DNA of 64,000 bases from Verrucomicrobiia bacterium. Lineage in GTDB: Bacteria; Verrucomicrobiota; Verrucomicrobiia; Palsa-1439. The position numbers were made by a program, and so were the translations under genes. This document shows positions 33,307 to 43,056 of this stretch, piece after piece; position 1 is the stretch's first letter; each line of letters starts with the position of its first letter. A model generated the notes under the pieces. It had not been told where the DNA came from and did not search any database. It saw nothing but the letters and a program-made list of their open reading frames with translations. Where the stretch lies: NCBI GenBank assembly GCA_022072455.1, contig JAJVHY010000031.1:21661-85660 (forward strand), read 5' to 3'.

Positions 33307-33907
33307 TAAAAATTTCCCGGTTGCGCCAGAAGTACCCGAAACCCGACCAAACGGTAAGCACCACCGTCACGAGCATCATGCCGAAAACCAAGCGGCTGAA
33401 GTTGATGTCAAAATTCGTTCCCCAGAGCGCCCAATCGTCGCGCGCCGCCAAGCCGACGAGGACGATGATGATGGTGGTCATCTGCGAGATGGTTTTATGT
33501 TTGCCGAGTTGTTCGGCGTGGAGAACCAATTGTTTCGTGCCGGCCACCAAGCGCAAGCCGGTCACGAGGAAGTCCCGCGCCACAATGATCAACACCATCC
33601 AGCCCTGCACCAACGCTTGCCCTTTGTAGTTTTGCTGTTCGATGAAACAGATGAAAGCGGCTGTTGTCAGCACCTTGTCCGCGACGGGATCCAATAACGC
33701 CCCGAAATTCGTAACCAGTTTATCGCGCCGCGCGAGCCAGCCGTCGAGCCAATCGGTCAGGGCCGCGAGAACGAAGACCGCCAACGCCAGCGTTTTACCG
33801 TAGGGAAAATGCGCCATGACAGCGCCCTCCCGCGGCAAGAGCATCGCCGCGACAAAGACGCCGGTCAGCCCAATGCGAGCAAGCGTCAGGCGATTCGGCA
33901 AATTCAT
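33296..33907 (-). CDS. pgsA: CDP-diacylglycerol--glycerol-3-phosphate 3-phosphatidyltransferase
   Basis: A 203-residue membrane enzyme that makes phosphatidylglycerophosphate. The CDP-alcohol phosphotransferase motif is complete: D-x2-D-G-x2-A-R in DWLDGWLARR, then G-x3-D-x3-D in GALLDPVAD. Five or so membrane segments follow. It precedes pgpA on the same strand with overlapping ends and is divergent from the nusA operon. Confidence 0.94.
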   Translation of the reverse strand: MNLPNRLTLARIGLTGVFVAAMLLPREGAVMAHFPYGKTLALAVFVLAALTDWLDGWLARRDKLVTNFGALLDPVADKVLTTAAFICFIEQQNYKGQALVQGWMVLIIVARDFLVTGLRLVAGTKQLVLHAEQLGKHKTISQMTTIIIVLVGLAARDDWALWGTNFDINFSRLVFGMMLVTVVLTVWSGFGYFWRNREIFNDG

Positions 33908-33957
33908 GCGCGGATAGTAAGCACACTGCGGCGAAGGTGCAATCGCTGACTAAGAGC

Positions 33958-33987
33958 TTGACCAGTTTGCGAAAGTTCCCCTATAGT
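33958..33987 (+). promoter_or_regulatory. promoter of the nusA operon
   Basis: -35 TTGACC (33958-33963), 18-base spacer, -10 TATAGT (33982-33987). The predicted start near 33994 puts the terminator hairpin at 34017-34040 in the leader of nusA. Confidence 0.7.
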
Positions 33988-34016
33988 TGCGCTGTAGATT
34001 TTGGCAGGAGCGATCA

Positions 34017-34040
34017 AGTGGGTCACCAACCCACTTTTTT
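34017..34040 (+). terminator. leader terminator upstream of nusA (attenuator candidate)
   Basis: A 7-bp stem AGTGGGT (34017-34023) with ACCCACT (34029-34035), a CACCA loop, and six T residues to 34040. It is 20 bases before the nusA ATG. NusA itself affects termination at hairpins of this kind, so the arrangement suggests feedback control of the operon. Confidence 0.7.
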
Positions 34041-34060
34041 GTTCCCTTTGATGACAATTT

Positions 34061-35332
34061 ATGAACGGCGAACTCATAGCAGTCTTGGAATATTTGCAAC
34101 GGGAGAAAGGCATTGATAAGGAAGTCCTTATCGTGGCTGTCGAACAGGCGTTGTTGCAGGCTTCCAAAAAATCGGTCGGCCCGGCGAAGGATTTGCGCAT
34201 CGAAATTGACCGCAAATCAGGCGCCATCCGGGCCATCGCCCAACAAACGGTCGTCGAAACCGTTGTCAACAAACTCGACGAAATCAGCTTGGCCGACGCC
34301 CGCAAGAAAGTGCCAAACGCGCAATTGGGCGAAAGCGTCGAGATCGAAGTCACCCCCGCCAATTTTGGGCGCATCGCCGCCCAGACTGCCAAGCAGGCAA
34401 TGCTCCAGAAGATCCGGCAAGTCGAAAAAGACATGGTGTTCGAGGAGTTCAAAGGCCGGGCTGGCGACATCATTTCCGGAACGGTCCGTCGGTTTGAGCG
34501 CAGCGATGTGTTGATTGACCTCGGCCGCATCGAGGCCATCATGCCGAGCCGCGAACGCGTCCCGACTGAGGAATACCAACCGGGCGACCGCATTCGCGCC
34601 TACATTCTGAGCGTGGACAACGCCGGGCATGGGGCGGAGATCATCCTCTCACGCAGTCATCCTGATTTTGTGAAAAAACTTTTCGAGTTGGAAGTCACTG
34701 AGATTGCCGACAAGACCGTCGAAATCAAAGGCATTGCCCGCGAAGCCGGCTTCCGCAGCAAACTCGCCGTCTGGTCGCGCGACGAAAAAGTCGACCCCGT
34801 CGGCGCGTGCGTCGGCATGAAAGGCATGCGCGTCAAAAACATCGTCCGCGAATTGAGCGGTGAGAAAATTGACATCATCCGCTGGGATCCGAACGTCCGG
34901 CAATTCGTTGCCAACGCGCTCGCCCCGGCCAAGCTCAAGAACCTAGTGATTGACGAAGCCCGGCATTCCGTCAAAATCATTGTGGATTCCGACCAACTCT
35001 CCCTGGCCATTGGCAAGAAAGGCCAGAATGCCCGGCTGACCTCCAAACTGACTGGCTGGAGCATTGACATTGAGAAGGAAGAAACCGCCGAACTCGGCTT
35101 CGAAGCCAAAGTGGCGCGCGCCGTCAAGGAAATCGCCGCTATTCCCGGCATTGAGCGCGAAGTGGCCGAGAAGCTGGTCAAACTCGGCTTCCATTCCTTG
35201 GAAGGATTGCTCGGGGCTGACGAGACCGATCTCTCCGAAACACTAGGCGAAGAATCAGCCAAAGCAGTTTGCCAAGCTGTGGCGACCGAACAAGAACGCC
35301 GGGAGAAAACCGCTGAAGAGCCAACCGCATGA
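34061..35332 (+). CDS. nusA: transcription termination/antitermination factor NusA
   Basis: A 423-residue protein. An N-terminal RNA-polymerase-binding domain (1-130) is followed by an S1 domain (GDIISGTVRRFERSDVLIDL), two KH domains (VKIKGIAREAGFRSKLAVWS region with DPVGACVGMKGMRVKNIV, and VVDSDQLSLAIGKKGQNARL) and a short C-terminal helix-hairpin repeat (FHSLEGLLGADETDL). The order is normal. The usual upstream neighbour rimP is absent here. The stop overlaps the infB start by 4 bases. Confidence 0.96.
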   Translation: MNGELIAVLEYLQREKGIDKEVLIVAVEQALLQASKKSVGPAKDLRIEIDRKSGAIRAIAQQTVVETVVNKLDEISLADARKKVPNAQLGESVEIEVTPANFGRIAAQTAKQAMLQKIRQVEKDMVFEEFKGRAGDIISGTVRRFERSDVLIDLGRIEAIMPSRERVPTEEYQPGDRIRAYILSVDNAGHGAEIILSRSHPDFVKKLFELEVTEIADKTVEIKGIAREAGFRSKLAVWSRDEKVDPVGACVGMKGMRVKNIVRELSGEKIDIIRWDPNVRQFVANALAPAKLKNLVIDEARHSVKIIVDSDQLSLAIGKKGQNARLTSKLTGWSIDIEKEETAELGFEAKVARAVKEIAAIPGIEREVAEKLVKLGFHSLEGLLGADETDLSETLGEESAKAVCQAVATEQERREKTAEEPTA

Positions 35333-37617
35333 GCATTCGAGTCCACGATCTGGCCAAACACTGCGGTCTCACGAGCAAAGAGATGATCGAGAAGCTCAAG
35401 GCCATGAATTACCCGGTCAAGAGCGCTTCGAGTACCGTTGACAATATCACTGCCGAAGCGATTGAAAAAGACTACGGCTACGTGACCACTGCGCCAGAAG
35501 CGCCCAAACCCGTTGAGGTCGCCGCTCCGCCGCCACCACCACCACCAGTTGTCGTTCCGCCCCCCGCGCCACTCATAGCCAAAGCACCGGCCGCCGCGCC
35601 GGTCACCCCGCCGAAACCGGTACCAGTGACTCCCCGGCCAGTGATTACCGCTCCTTTGGCACGAACTTTCCCTGCTCCGAAACCCATCGTTCGCGCCCCG
35701 ATCGCACCGCCCGCACCACCCGTCGCGCCGCCGCCGCCGCCCAAACCGGTCGTCAAAGTTGCTCTGCCAGTTCCACCACCCCGGCCGGTCGCGCCGCCAG
35801 CTGCGGTCGGGCCGCAGTTCACCGTCAATGACCGAGGCCAAAAAGTCATCACGATGAAGCCGCCAATCGTGGTTCGCGACCTCGCCCAAAAACTCGGCAA
35901 GAAACCGCACCTGTTGCTCGCTGACTTGATGGAGCTGAATGTTTTCGCCAACCTCAATGAAACCATTGGCGAAGATGCCGGCCGAAAAATCTGTGAACGC
36001 CACGGGTACATTTTCGAGTTGGAAAAACGCGACCGCGGCGCCCATGCCATTCACACCCCCAAACCCGCCGAACCGCCACCGCCCGGCGTCAAGACGGAAG
36101 ACTTGAAGCTCCGGCCACCGGTCGTCACCGTCATGGGCCACGTTGACCACGGCAAGACCTCCTTGCTCGACGCGATTCGGAAAACTGACGTCGTCTCCCA
36201 CGAGAGCGGCGGCATCACCCAACACATCGGCGCGAGCATCGTCAATTTGCCCGATGGCAAACAGATTACGTTCCTCGATACCCCCGGTCACGAAGCATTC
36301 ACCAAGATGCGCGCCCGTGGCGCCAATGTCACCGACATCGCCGTCTTGGTGGTGGCCGCCGACGACGGCGTGATGCCGCAAACCCTCGAAGCTTTGAACC
36401 ACGCCCGCGCCGCCAAAGTTCCAATCATCGTCGCCGTCAACAAGTGCGACCTCCCGACGGCCAATCCCGACCGGGTGAAGAAACAACTTCAAGAACACGG
36501 CCTCAATCCCGAGTCTTGGGGGGGCGACACCATCACCGTGGACGTAGCCGCAACGACCAAAAAGAATCTCGATACCCTGCTCGAAATGATATTGCTGCAA
36601 GCCGAGATCATGGAATTGAAAGCCAGCCCCAAGGCAACTGCCAAGGGTAATGTCATTGAAGCCCAAGTCGAACCCGGCATGGGCCCAACTGCCACCGTTC
36701 TCGTCCGCCAAGGCACGCTCAAAGTCGGCGATGGCATTCTCATCGGTCCCCATTGGGGCAAGATTCGCGCGTTGATTGACGACAAAGGCAAGCGCGTCAA
36801 AGAAGCCGGCCCCTCGTTCCCGGCGAAAATCGTCGGACTTTCCGGCTGCCCAGACGCCGGCGTGGAATTTACCGTGATGAAGAACGAGAAAGAAGCGCGT
36901 GAACTGGCCGAGCAACGCCAAATCGCCGACCGGCAATTTGGCGCATTCGACGCCAAACGCGCGACGCTCGAAGACCTCATGGGCAAAGCAGTCGCGGGCG
37001 AAAAGAAAAAATTGAAGATCGTCCTGAAAGCCGATGTGCAAGGCTCACTCGAAGCGCTGACTGATTCGCTTGGCAAACTCAAGAGCAATAAAGTCGAACT
37101 CGAAATCATCCACGGCGCCGTCGGTACCCTGACCGAAAACGATGTCCTGTTGGCCAGTGCCTCGGATGCCGTTCTGTTTGGTTTCCGCGTGAAGATTGAA
37201 GGCGGCGTTACCGACATGGCCAAGCGCGAAGGCGTTCAAATCAAGCTCTACACGATCATTTACGAATTGATGGAGCAAGTCCAAGAAGCGATGGAAGGCC
37301 TTCTTGATCCTGACGCCAAAGAAGTCATCATCGGCCACGCCGAGATTCGAAAAATCTTCGAACTCTCCAAAGGCCCCAAAGTGGCCGGCTGCTACGTCAC
37401 CGATGGTCGCATCACCCGGACCGGCCGCGTCCGGCTGCTTCGGCGGCGAGCGCCCCAATTCGAAGGCCGCATCGGCAGTCTCAAGCATTTCCAAGACGAC
37501 GCGAAGGAAGTCAAAGCTGGCGCGGAATGCGGCATCCGCTTGGAGAACTACCAAGACTACCAAACCGGCGACGTCATCGAGTGTTACACAGTCGAAAAAG
37601 TGGCCGCGACGCTGTAA
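35329..37617 (+). CDS. infB: translation initiation factor IF-2
   Basis: A 762-residue GTPase that brings initiator tRNA to the ribosome. Short N-terminal domain ([20 protein letters not shown]), then a very proline-, valine- and alanine-rich linker (about 55-165), a second N-terminal domain, the G domain with G1 [10 protein letters not shown] (about residue 268), G2 in GITQHIGA, G3 DTPGHEAF, G4 NKCD, G5 near GGDT, and domains II-IV (DLSGCP-like [20 protein letters not shown]). Length is normal for the family. It starts inside the nusA stop (ATGA). Confidence 0.97.
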   Translation: MSIRVHDLAKHCGLTSKEMIEKLKAMNYPVKSASSTVDNITAEAIEKDYGYVTTAPEAPKPVEVAAPPPPPPPVVVPPPAPLIAKAPAAAPVTPPKPVPVTPRPVITAPLARTFPAPKPIVRAPIAPPAPPVAPPPPPKPVVKVALPVPPPRPVAPPAAVGPQFTVNDRGQKVITMKPPIVVRDLAQKLGKKPHLLLADLMELNVFANLNETIGEDAGRKICERHGYIFELEKRDRGAHAIHTPKPAEPPPPGVKTEDLKLRPPVVTVMGHVDHGKTSLLDAIRKTDVVSHESGGITQHIGASIVNLPDGKQITFLDTPGHEAFTKMRARGANVTDIAVLVVAADDGVMPQTLEALNHARAAKVPIIVAVNKCDLPTANPDRVKKQLQEHGLNPESWGGDTITVDVAATTKKNLDTLLEMILLQAEIMELKASPKATAKGNVIEAQVEPGMGPTATVLVRQGTLKVGDGILIGPHWGKIRALIDDKGKRVKEAGPSFPAKIVGLSGCPDAGVEFTVMKNEKEARELAEQRQIADRQFGAFDAKRATLEDLMGKAVAGEKKKLKIVLKADVQGSLEALTDSLGKLKSNKVELEIIHGAVGTLTENDVLLASASDAVLFGFRVKIEGGVTDMAKREGVQIKLYTIIYELMEQVQEAMEGLLDPDAKEVIIGHAEIRKIFELSKGPKVAGCYVTDGRITRTGRVRLLRRRAPQFEGRIGSLKHFQDDAKEVKAGAECGIRLENYQDYQTGDVIECYTVEKVAATL

Positions 37618-37649
37618 GTTCGTTCCCTTGACAATCCCCGACAGCCGGT

Positions 37650-38003
37650 ATGAGTCATCACCGAATCCAACGTGTCTCCGAACTGGTCAAACAACAGGTT
37701 GGCGAAATCCTGTTGGAAATGAACCTAGCCGGCTGCGGCTTTGTGACCGTCACCTCGACCATTGTCAGCCCCGACCTCAAGGATGGGCGAGTCTACGTCA
37801 GCGTCATCGGCACCGAAGAACAAAAAAAGCGCGCGTTGCATACTCTCGAAGAACGCCATGGCCACATCCAACGCGAACTCGGGGCCCGCATCATCCTCAA
37901 ATACACCCCACGGCTCAGATTCATCCTCGACGAAACCGAAAGTCAGGCCCAGCGCATCGAAAACCTTCTCAACGAACTCGGCCCGAGCAATCCCGATGAA
38001 TGA
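37650..38003 (+). CDS. rbfA: 30S ribosome-binding factor A
   Basis: A 117-residue small protein for 16S rRNA maturation. It has the RbfA pattern HRIQRVSELVKQQVGEILLE, VTVTSTIVSPDLKDGRVYVS and RELGARIILKYTPRLRFILDE, with the KH-like fold and an A/S-kink. It overlaps the next gene by 8 bases. Confidence 0.95.
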   Translation: MSHHRIQRVSELVKQQVGEILLEMNLAGCGFVTVTSTIVSPDLKDGRVYVSVIGTEEQKKRALHTLEERHGHIQRELGARIILKYTPRLRFILDETESQAQRIENLLNELGPSNPDE

Positions 38004-38979
38004 TTTCTCCCAACAAATCGCCCAGATCATTCGGCAGGAAAAATCCTTTCTCATCTTGACCCATTACCGGCCGGATGGCGACGCCATCGGCTCTCAACTC
38101 GCCCTCGTCCTCCTGCTGCGCGACCTCGGTAAAACTGTCGAAGCGTGGAACGACGACGACGTCCCGGCCAAATTTCATTTCCTACCCGGCGCCAAAATCA
38201 TCACCCGTCCTCCGGCTACTCCCAAGGCATTTGACGTCGTCATCTCCATTGATGCCTCCAACTGGCAACGGGTCGGCACCGCCGCCGACAAAATCGCCGG
38301 CAAAAAACATTTCATCAACATTGACCACCACGTCAGCAACGACAAATTTGCGGAGATCAACTGGATCGTTCCCGAATCACCGGCCTCCGGTCAGATTGCC
38401 TTTGACCTCATCAAACGCGGCGGCTTCAAGCTCACCCCCGCAATCGCCCAATGCCTCTTCGCCGCCATCTCCACCGATACCGGCTCATTCATGTTCGCCA
38501 ATACCACCGCCGAATGCCTGCGCGTCGCCGCCGAGCTGGTTGAGACCGGCATCAACGTCGGCGAACTCTCCCGACACATCTACGAGAGCTACCCCTACGC
38601 GCGCCTCCGCATGCTCCAAATGGCCTTGGCCGACCTCAAGCTTACCGACAACAAGCGCACCGCCTATTTCTGGCTCACCAAAGACATGTTCACCAACTCC
38701 GGTGCCAAACGCGAGGACACCGAGGGCCTCATTGACTACGCCCGCGCCATCGAAGGCGTTATCGTCGCCATTCTCTTCGAGGAAACCGAAGAAGCCGGCA
38801 AAGTCCGCATCAGTCTCCGCTCCAAGCACCCCAAGGTTGACGTCAACAGCATCGCCCGGCATTTCGGCGGTGGCGGCCACAAAGAAGCCGCCGGGGCCCG
38901 CCTCACCGGCACTACCAAGGAAGTTGAACCCCGGGTCCTCGCCGCCGTAACCGCCGCTCTTCACCACGCAGGAATTTGA
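37996..38979 (+). CDS. nrnA: DHH/DHHA1 phosphoesterase (NrnA-like)
   Basis: A 327-residue protein that likely degrades short oligoribonucleotides or pAp. Motifs: ILTHYRPDGDAIGSQLAL (motif I DGDA), VVISIDASN, NIDHHVSN with DHH, and the C-terminal DHHA1 region (SIARHFGGGGHKEAAGARL). It is in the usual rbfA-nrnA-truB order. The ATG at 37996 gives the family start and overlaps rbfA. Confidence 0.93.
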   Translation: MNDFSQQIAQIIRQEKSFLILTHYRPDGDAIGSQLALVLLLRDLGKTVEAWNDDDVPAKFHFLPGAKIITRPPATPKAFDVVISIDASNWQRVGTAADKIAGKKHFINIDHHVSNDKFAEINWIVPESPASGQIAFDLIKRGGFKLTPAIAQCLFAAISTDTGSFMFANTTAECLRVAAELVETGINVGELSRHIYESYPYARLRMLQMALADLKLTDNKRTAYFWLTKDMFTNSGAKREDTEGLIDYARAIEGVIVAILFEETEEAGKVRISLRSKHPKVDVNSIARHFGGGGHKEAAGARLTGTTKEVEPRVLAAVTAALHHAGI

Positions 38980-39698
38980 TGCATCCAGAATTGTCCCCTT
39001 TCGACGGCGTGCTCCTAATTGACAAGCCCCCGCGGCTCACCTCGCACGATGTTGTGGACTACATCCGCCGGGAGTTCCGCTTCAAAAAAGTCGGCCACTG
39101 CGGCACCCTTGATCCAGCCGCGACCGGTCTCCTGATGATCGTCTTGGAACGCGCCACCAAACTGCAAGACCGGTTGATGTCCGACGACAAAACCTACGAA
39201 GGCACGATGGTCCTCGGTGTCACAACCGATTCACAAGATGCCGACGGCAAAATCCTGGCTGAGAAACCGGTCCCGTCATTGACTGCTGACGACCTCGAAA
39301 AAGTCTTCGCGAAATTCCGCGGCGACATCCAACAAATCCCGCCGATGGTCAGCGCGAAAAAAGTGGAAGGCGTCGCCCTCTACAAACTCGCCCGCAAAGG
39401 CCAGACCATCGCCCGCGAACCCAAGAACGTCCACATCTTCGACCTCCGCCTACTCAACCTCGTCCTGCCCCGCGTTGACCTCCGCGTCACCTGCACCAAA
39501 GGCACCTACATCCGCACCCTCTGTCACGACATGGGCGAAACCATCGGCTGCGGCGCGCACCTCGCCGCCTTGCGCCGCACCCGCTCTGGCAAATTTGACG
39601 TCAAGGACGCCAAACCGCTCGACGAAATTCTCAAACTCAAGCGTGACCAACTCATCCCGTTGATCATTCCCGTCCTGAAACTAATTCAGCCGGCCTAA
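38979..39698 (+). CDS. truB: tRNA pseudouridine(55) synthase
   Basis: A 239-residue enzyme that makes pseudouridine 55 in the T arm. It has GVLLIDKPPRLTSHDVVD, the catalytic Asp in GHCGTLDPAATGLLMI, YEGTMVLGVTTDSQDADG and CTKGTYIRTLCHDMGE. It lacks the C-terminal PUA domain of longer forms. ATG at 38979 overlaps the previous stop (TGATG) and the last base of the stop overlaps the ribF ATG. Confidence 0.95.
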   Translation: MHPELSPFDGVLLIDKPPRLTSHDVVDYIRREFRFKKVGHCGTLDPAATGLLMIVLERATKLQDRLMSDDKTYEGTMVLGVTTDSQDADGKILAEKPVPSLTADDLEKVFAKFRGDIQQIPPMVSAKKVEGVALYKLARKGQTIAREPKNVHIFDLRLLNLVLPRVDLRVTCTKGTYIRTLCHDMGETIGCGAHLAALRRTRSGKFDVKDAKPLDEILKLKRDQLIPLIIPVLKLIQPA

Positions 39699-40585
39699 TG
39701 CGCCTCCTTCGGACATTCACCGAACTTCCCCCTCAGAGCAGCTTAGCCATCGGCGTGTTCGACGGCGTCCACCTCGGCCACCAACGTGTCATCCGCGAAG
39801 CTTGTGCGGCCGGTGCTCCCGCCATCGCGCTCACCTTCGATCCCCATCCGCGGCGCATCCTGCGGCCGGACCAAGCCCCGCTCCTGCTCACCTCCACCAA
39901 ACATAAACTCACCCTCTTCCGGCAACTCGGCCTCGACGCCTGCCTCCTCATCAACTTCGACAAAACCTTCTCCGAAACGCCCGCCGAAAAATTCATCGAA
40001 CAAATCGCCACCTGCCGGCAAGTCTGTGTCGGCACCCGTTTTCATTTCGGCCACGGTCGGACCGGCAACGTCGCCCTCATGGAAAAGCTCGCCCCCCGGT
40101 ACGGCTTCACCGTCAAAGAAATCAAATCCGTCCTCACCCCTGACGGCGAGATGATCAGTTCCACGGCCGTCCGCCAACACATCCTGACCGGCCACCTTGA
40201 CCAGGCCGCCGCCATGCTCGGCCGGCACTTCGCCATCCTCGGCACCGTCGAACACGGCGACCACCGCGGCCACGAACTCGGCTTCCCAACGGCCAACGTC
40301 AATCCACACAACGAAATCCTGCCGCCCGACGGAGTTTACGCCGTTCACGCCCACCTCGATTCAATCCGCTTACCGGCGGTCGCGAACATCGGCAATCGCC
40401 CGACCTTCGCCGGGCAGGAGCGCCGCTTGGAAGTCCACATCCTCGATTTCGACCGCGACCTCTACGGCCGCGAGATCGAAGTCGAATTCATCCAAACACT
40501 CCGTCCCGAACGAAAGTTCGCCTCCGTGGCTGATCTCAAAGCGCAGATTGCCACCGACATTACAGCGGCGCGGCACCTCTTGTAG
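39698..40585 (+). CDS. ribF: bifunctional riboflavin kinase/FAD synthetase
   Basis: A 295-residue protein. The N-terminal FMN adenylyltransferase domain has AIGVFDGVHLGHQRVI and FDPHPRRIL, the end of which is followed by GTRFHFGHGRTG and SSTAVRQHI. The C-terminal kinase domain (about 180-295) has GHELGFPTANVNP and NIGNRPTFAG, with EVHILDFDRDLYG. Both catalytic parts seem intact. It is the last gene of the nusA-ribF chain, joined to truB by TAATG. Confidence 0.95.
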   Translation: MRLLRTFTELPPQSSLAIGVFDGVHLGHQRVIREACAAGAPAIALTFDPHPRRILRPDQAPLLLTSTKHKLTLFRQLGLDACLLINFDKTFSETPAEKFIEQIATCRQVCVGTRFHFGHGRTGNVALMEKLAPRYGFTVKEIKSVLTPDGEMISSTAVRQHILTGHLDQAAAMLGRHFAILGTVEHGDHRGHELGFPTANVNPHNEILPPDGVYAVHAHLDSIRLPAVANIGNRPTFAGQERRLEVHILDFDRDLYGREIEVEFIQTLRPERKFASVADLKAQIATDITAARHLL

Positions 40586-40618
40586 CCGGGCCGGCTGGAT
40601 TCTGCTACTCTCGCCGTC

Positions 40619-43006
40619 GTGAACCGGAAAATCGAACTCGTTGCCCCCGCCGGCAACATGGAGTGCGCCCGCGCCGCCGTCGCCAATGGCGCGAACGCGA
40701 TCTATTTCGGACTCCAGCAATTCAACGCCCGGATGCGCGCGGACAATTTCACGGTCGAGAACTTGCCCGAGTTGGTGCAGTTCGTTCACGCACACGGCGT
40801 CCGGGCGTTCTGTGCGCTCAACGTGTTGATTTTCACTGACGAGTTGCCGGCGGCGGAGCGCGAACTACTGATGCTCGACGCCGCCGGTGTTGATGCCGTC
40901 ATCGTGCAAGACCTCGGCATCGCCCGCCTCGCGCAGAAACTCGGTGTCCGCATGGACGTGCATGCCTCGACGCAAATGACGATCACGTCACCGGAGGGAC
41001 TCGCATTCGCGGCACGGCTCGGCATCAAGCGCGTCGTCCTCGCTCGCGAAACTTCGTTGAAGGAACTGGCAAAGTTTGGACAATCGCCGGTCGGACTCGA
41101 AACTTTTGTGCACGGTGCGCTCTGTGTCGCCTACTCCGGTCAGTGTCTGACCAGCGAAGCACTTGGCCAGCGCAGCGCCAACCGGGGCGAATGCGCGCAG
41201 GCTTGCCGGCTGCCGTATGAGTTGATTGTGGACGGCGCGGTCCACGACCTCGGCGACCGCCGCTATCTGCTCTCCCCGCAGGATCTCGCGGCGGTAAAAG
41301 AGATACCGGAGTTGATCAAGCTTGGCGTGACCGGGTTCAAAATCGAAGGGCGTTTGAAAACTCCGGAGTACGTCGCGGCGACTTGTCAGTTTTACCGGAA
41401 AGCAATCGATGGGGTGATCGCGGATGAAACGTACAAGTTGGAAATGGCGTTCTCGCGCGGGCTGTATTCGGGTTGGTTGCACGGCGTCAATCATCAGGCA
41501 CTCGTCCATGCGCGGTTCGGGACAAAGCGCGGAGCGTTCATCGGCAAAATTACCACTGTCGGCCCCGATTTTGTCACGGTGGATGCTCCCGAAAACGTCA
41601 AACCCGGCGATGGGGTCGCGTTTGATACCGGCGGCAATCCTGACCAGGAACAAGGTGGCCGGGTCTGGCAGGTGCGTGACAAGCAGTTGTTTTTTGAACG
41701 CGGGCACATTGATTTTCAAGCGCTCAAGGTTGGCGACCGGGTGTGGAAGACGAGCGATCCGCATTTGGAGCGCGCGTTGCGCAAGTCGTATGCCGGGGAA
41801 ATCCCCAAGCCGAAGCGCAAAATTGACCTGTTGGTGACCGGCGGCGCGGATGAACCGTTGATCGTTGAATCGAATGGTGTCCGCGTATTTTCCACCATCC
41901 GCTTGCAGACGGCGTACAAGCGACCAATGAGCACGCCATTATTGCGCGACCAACTGGGCCGGTTGGGTGAAACGAATTTCGTGCTTGGCGAATTGACGAA
42001 CAAACTGACCGGGCATGTGATCTTGCCGGTCAGTGAGTTGAATCGATTGCGCCGGGAATTGGTGGAAAAGCTGAACGCCTTACCGGCCGAAGCCGGCGAA
42101 GAGCGGTTGCCGCGGCAGCCGGTATTGCCGCAATTATTGCCGGAGCGAAAGCCGGCAACGACCCTGCCGCAGCTCAGCGTGCTCTGCCGAACGCTGGAAC
42201 AGATTGCGGCGGCGCTGGAGGCCGGCGCCGCGACAATCTATGTGGATTTCGAAGACCTCCGCCGGTATCCCGACGCAGTCGCGGCCGTGCGCGGCCGGGG
42301 CGAAATCTTTTTGGCAACTCCACGGATCCAAAAAGCCGGTGAGCAGGGTTTCTTTAAGATTGTCGAAACCGCGAAGCCTGACGGAGTGTTGATCCGCAAT
42401 CTCGGCGGGTTGGATTATTTTCAAAAGACCAAACTCCGCAAGGTGGGCGATTTCTCGCTGAACGTCGCCAATCCGTTGACGGCGGAGTTGTTGATGGCCG
42501 AAGGTTTGGAGCGCGTCACGGTGTCGTACGACTGCAATGCGCAGCAAGTATTGGCGCTGTTGCACGCGGCATCGCCGGCGTGGTTGGAACTGGTCGTCCA
42601 CCAGCACCTGCCGATGTTTCACATGGAGCACTGTGTGTTTGCGGCTTTCCTGACGAACGGCACCGACCACACGAACTGTGGTCGCCCGTGCGACACCCGG
42701 CAGCTGAAACTGCGCGACCGGGTCGGAATGGAGCACCCCATTAAAGCCGACGTGGGTTGTCGGAACACGGTGTATCACGCACGGGCCCAAAGCGGCGCGG
42801 AGTTTCTCCAGGAATTTATCGGCGCCGGGGCCTGCCATTTCCGTGTCGAATTGCTCGATGAAGACGCGCTGCGGACCCGGCAAGTCGTGGCCTGTTACCG
42901 GAATTTGCTGGCGGGCACGGCACCGGATGCTGCGGCGATCTTCAAGCGGCTTAACGCCGTCCGACAATTGGGTGTGACGAGCGGGACGTTGACCGTTCTC
43001 GGGTAG
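40619..43006 (+). CDS. U32 family peptidase (large form)
   Basis: A 795-residue protein starting with GTG at 40619. The U32 catalytic and iron-sulphur-type region is VHGALCVAYSGQCLTSEALG with NRGECAQACRLPYEL. A C-terminal half has further Cys (NGTDHTNCGRPCDTRQL, ADVGCRNTVYH) and a DUF3656-like middle domain. The relatives RlhA and TrhP/YegQ modify rRNA or tRNA (C5-hydroxylation of cytidine or uridine) rather than cut peptides, so RNA modification is more likely than proteolysis (inference). It lies after ribF with 33 bases between. Confidence 0.88.
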   Translation: MNRKIELVAPAGNMECARAAVANGANAIYFGLQQFNARMRADNFTVENLPELVQFVHAHGVRAFCALNVLIFTDELPAAERELLMLDAAGVDAVIVQDLGIARLAQKLGVRMDVHASTQMTITSPEGLAFAARLGIKRVVLARETSLKELAKFGQSPVGLETFVHGALCVAYSGQCLTSEALGQRSANRGECAQACRLPYELIVDGAVHDLGDRRYLLSPQDLAAVKEIPELIKLGVTGFKIEGRLKTPEYVAATCQFYRKAIDGVIADETYKLEMAFSRGLYSGWLHGVNHQALVHARFGTKRGAFIGKITTVGPDFVTVDAPENVKPGDGVAFDTGGNPDQEQGGRVWQVRDKQLFFERGHIDFQALKVGDRVWKTSDPHLERALRKSYAGEIPKPKRKIDLLVTGGADEPLIVESNGVRVFSTIRLQTAYKRPMSTPLLRDQLGRLGETNFVLGELTNKLTGHVILPVSELNRLRRELVEKLNALPAEAGEERLPRQPVLPQLLPERKPATTLPQLSVLCRTLEQIAAALEAGAATIYVDFEDLRRYPDAVAAVRGRGEIFLATPRIQKAGEQGFFKIVETAKPDGVLIRNLGGLDYFQKTKLRKVGDFSLNVANPLTAELLMAEGLERVTVSYDCNAQQVLALLHAASPAWLELVVHQHLPMFHMEHCVFAAFLTNGTDHTNCGRPCDTRQLKLRDRVGMEHPIKADVGCRNTVYHARAQSGAEFLQEFIGAGACHFRVELLDEDALRTRQVVACYRNLLAGTAPDAAAIFKRLNAVRQLGVTSGTLTVLG

Positions 43007-43056
43007 TTTTTTACCTTTCAATACCGTCCACTTCCTGCTATTGGCTTTCAGTAGCC

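Noticed and set aside
34657..37041. 794-codon open frame antisense to nusA/infB
   Set aside because: It mirrors infB and nusA on the other strand, its protein is rich in low-complexity Arg/Gly/Trp runs and shows no known motif; it is a GC-rich shadow.
40583..40614. Possible sixth double-hairpin element after ribF (GTAGC...GCTAC)
   Set aside because: Only 5-base ends and one weak stem; too short to distinguish from chance.
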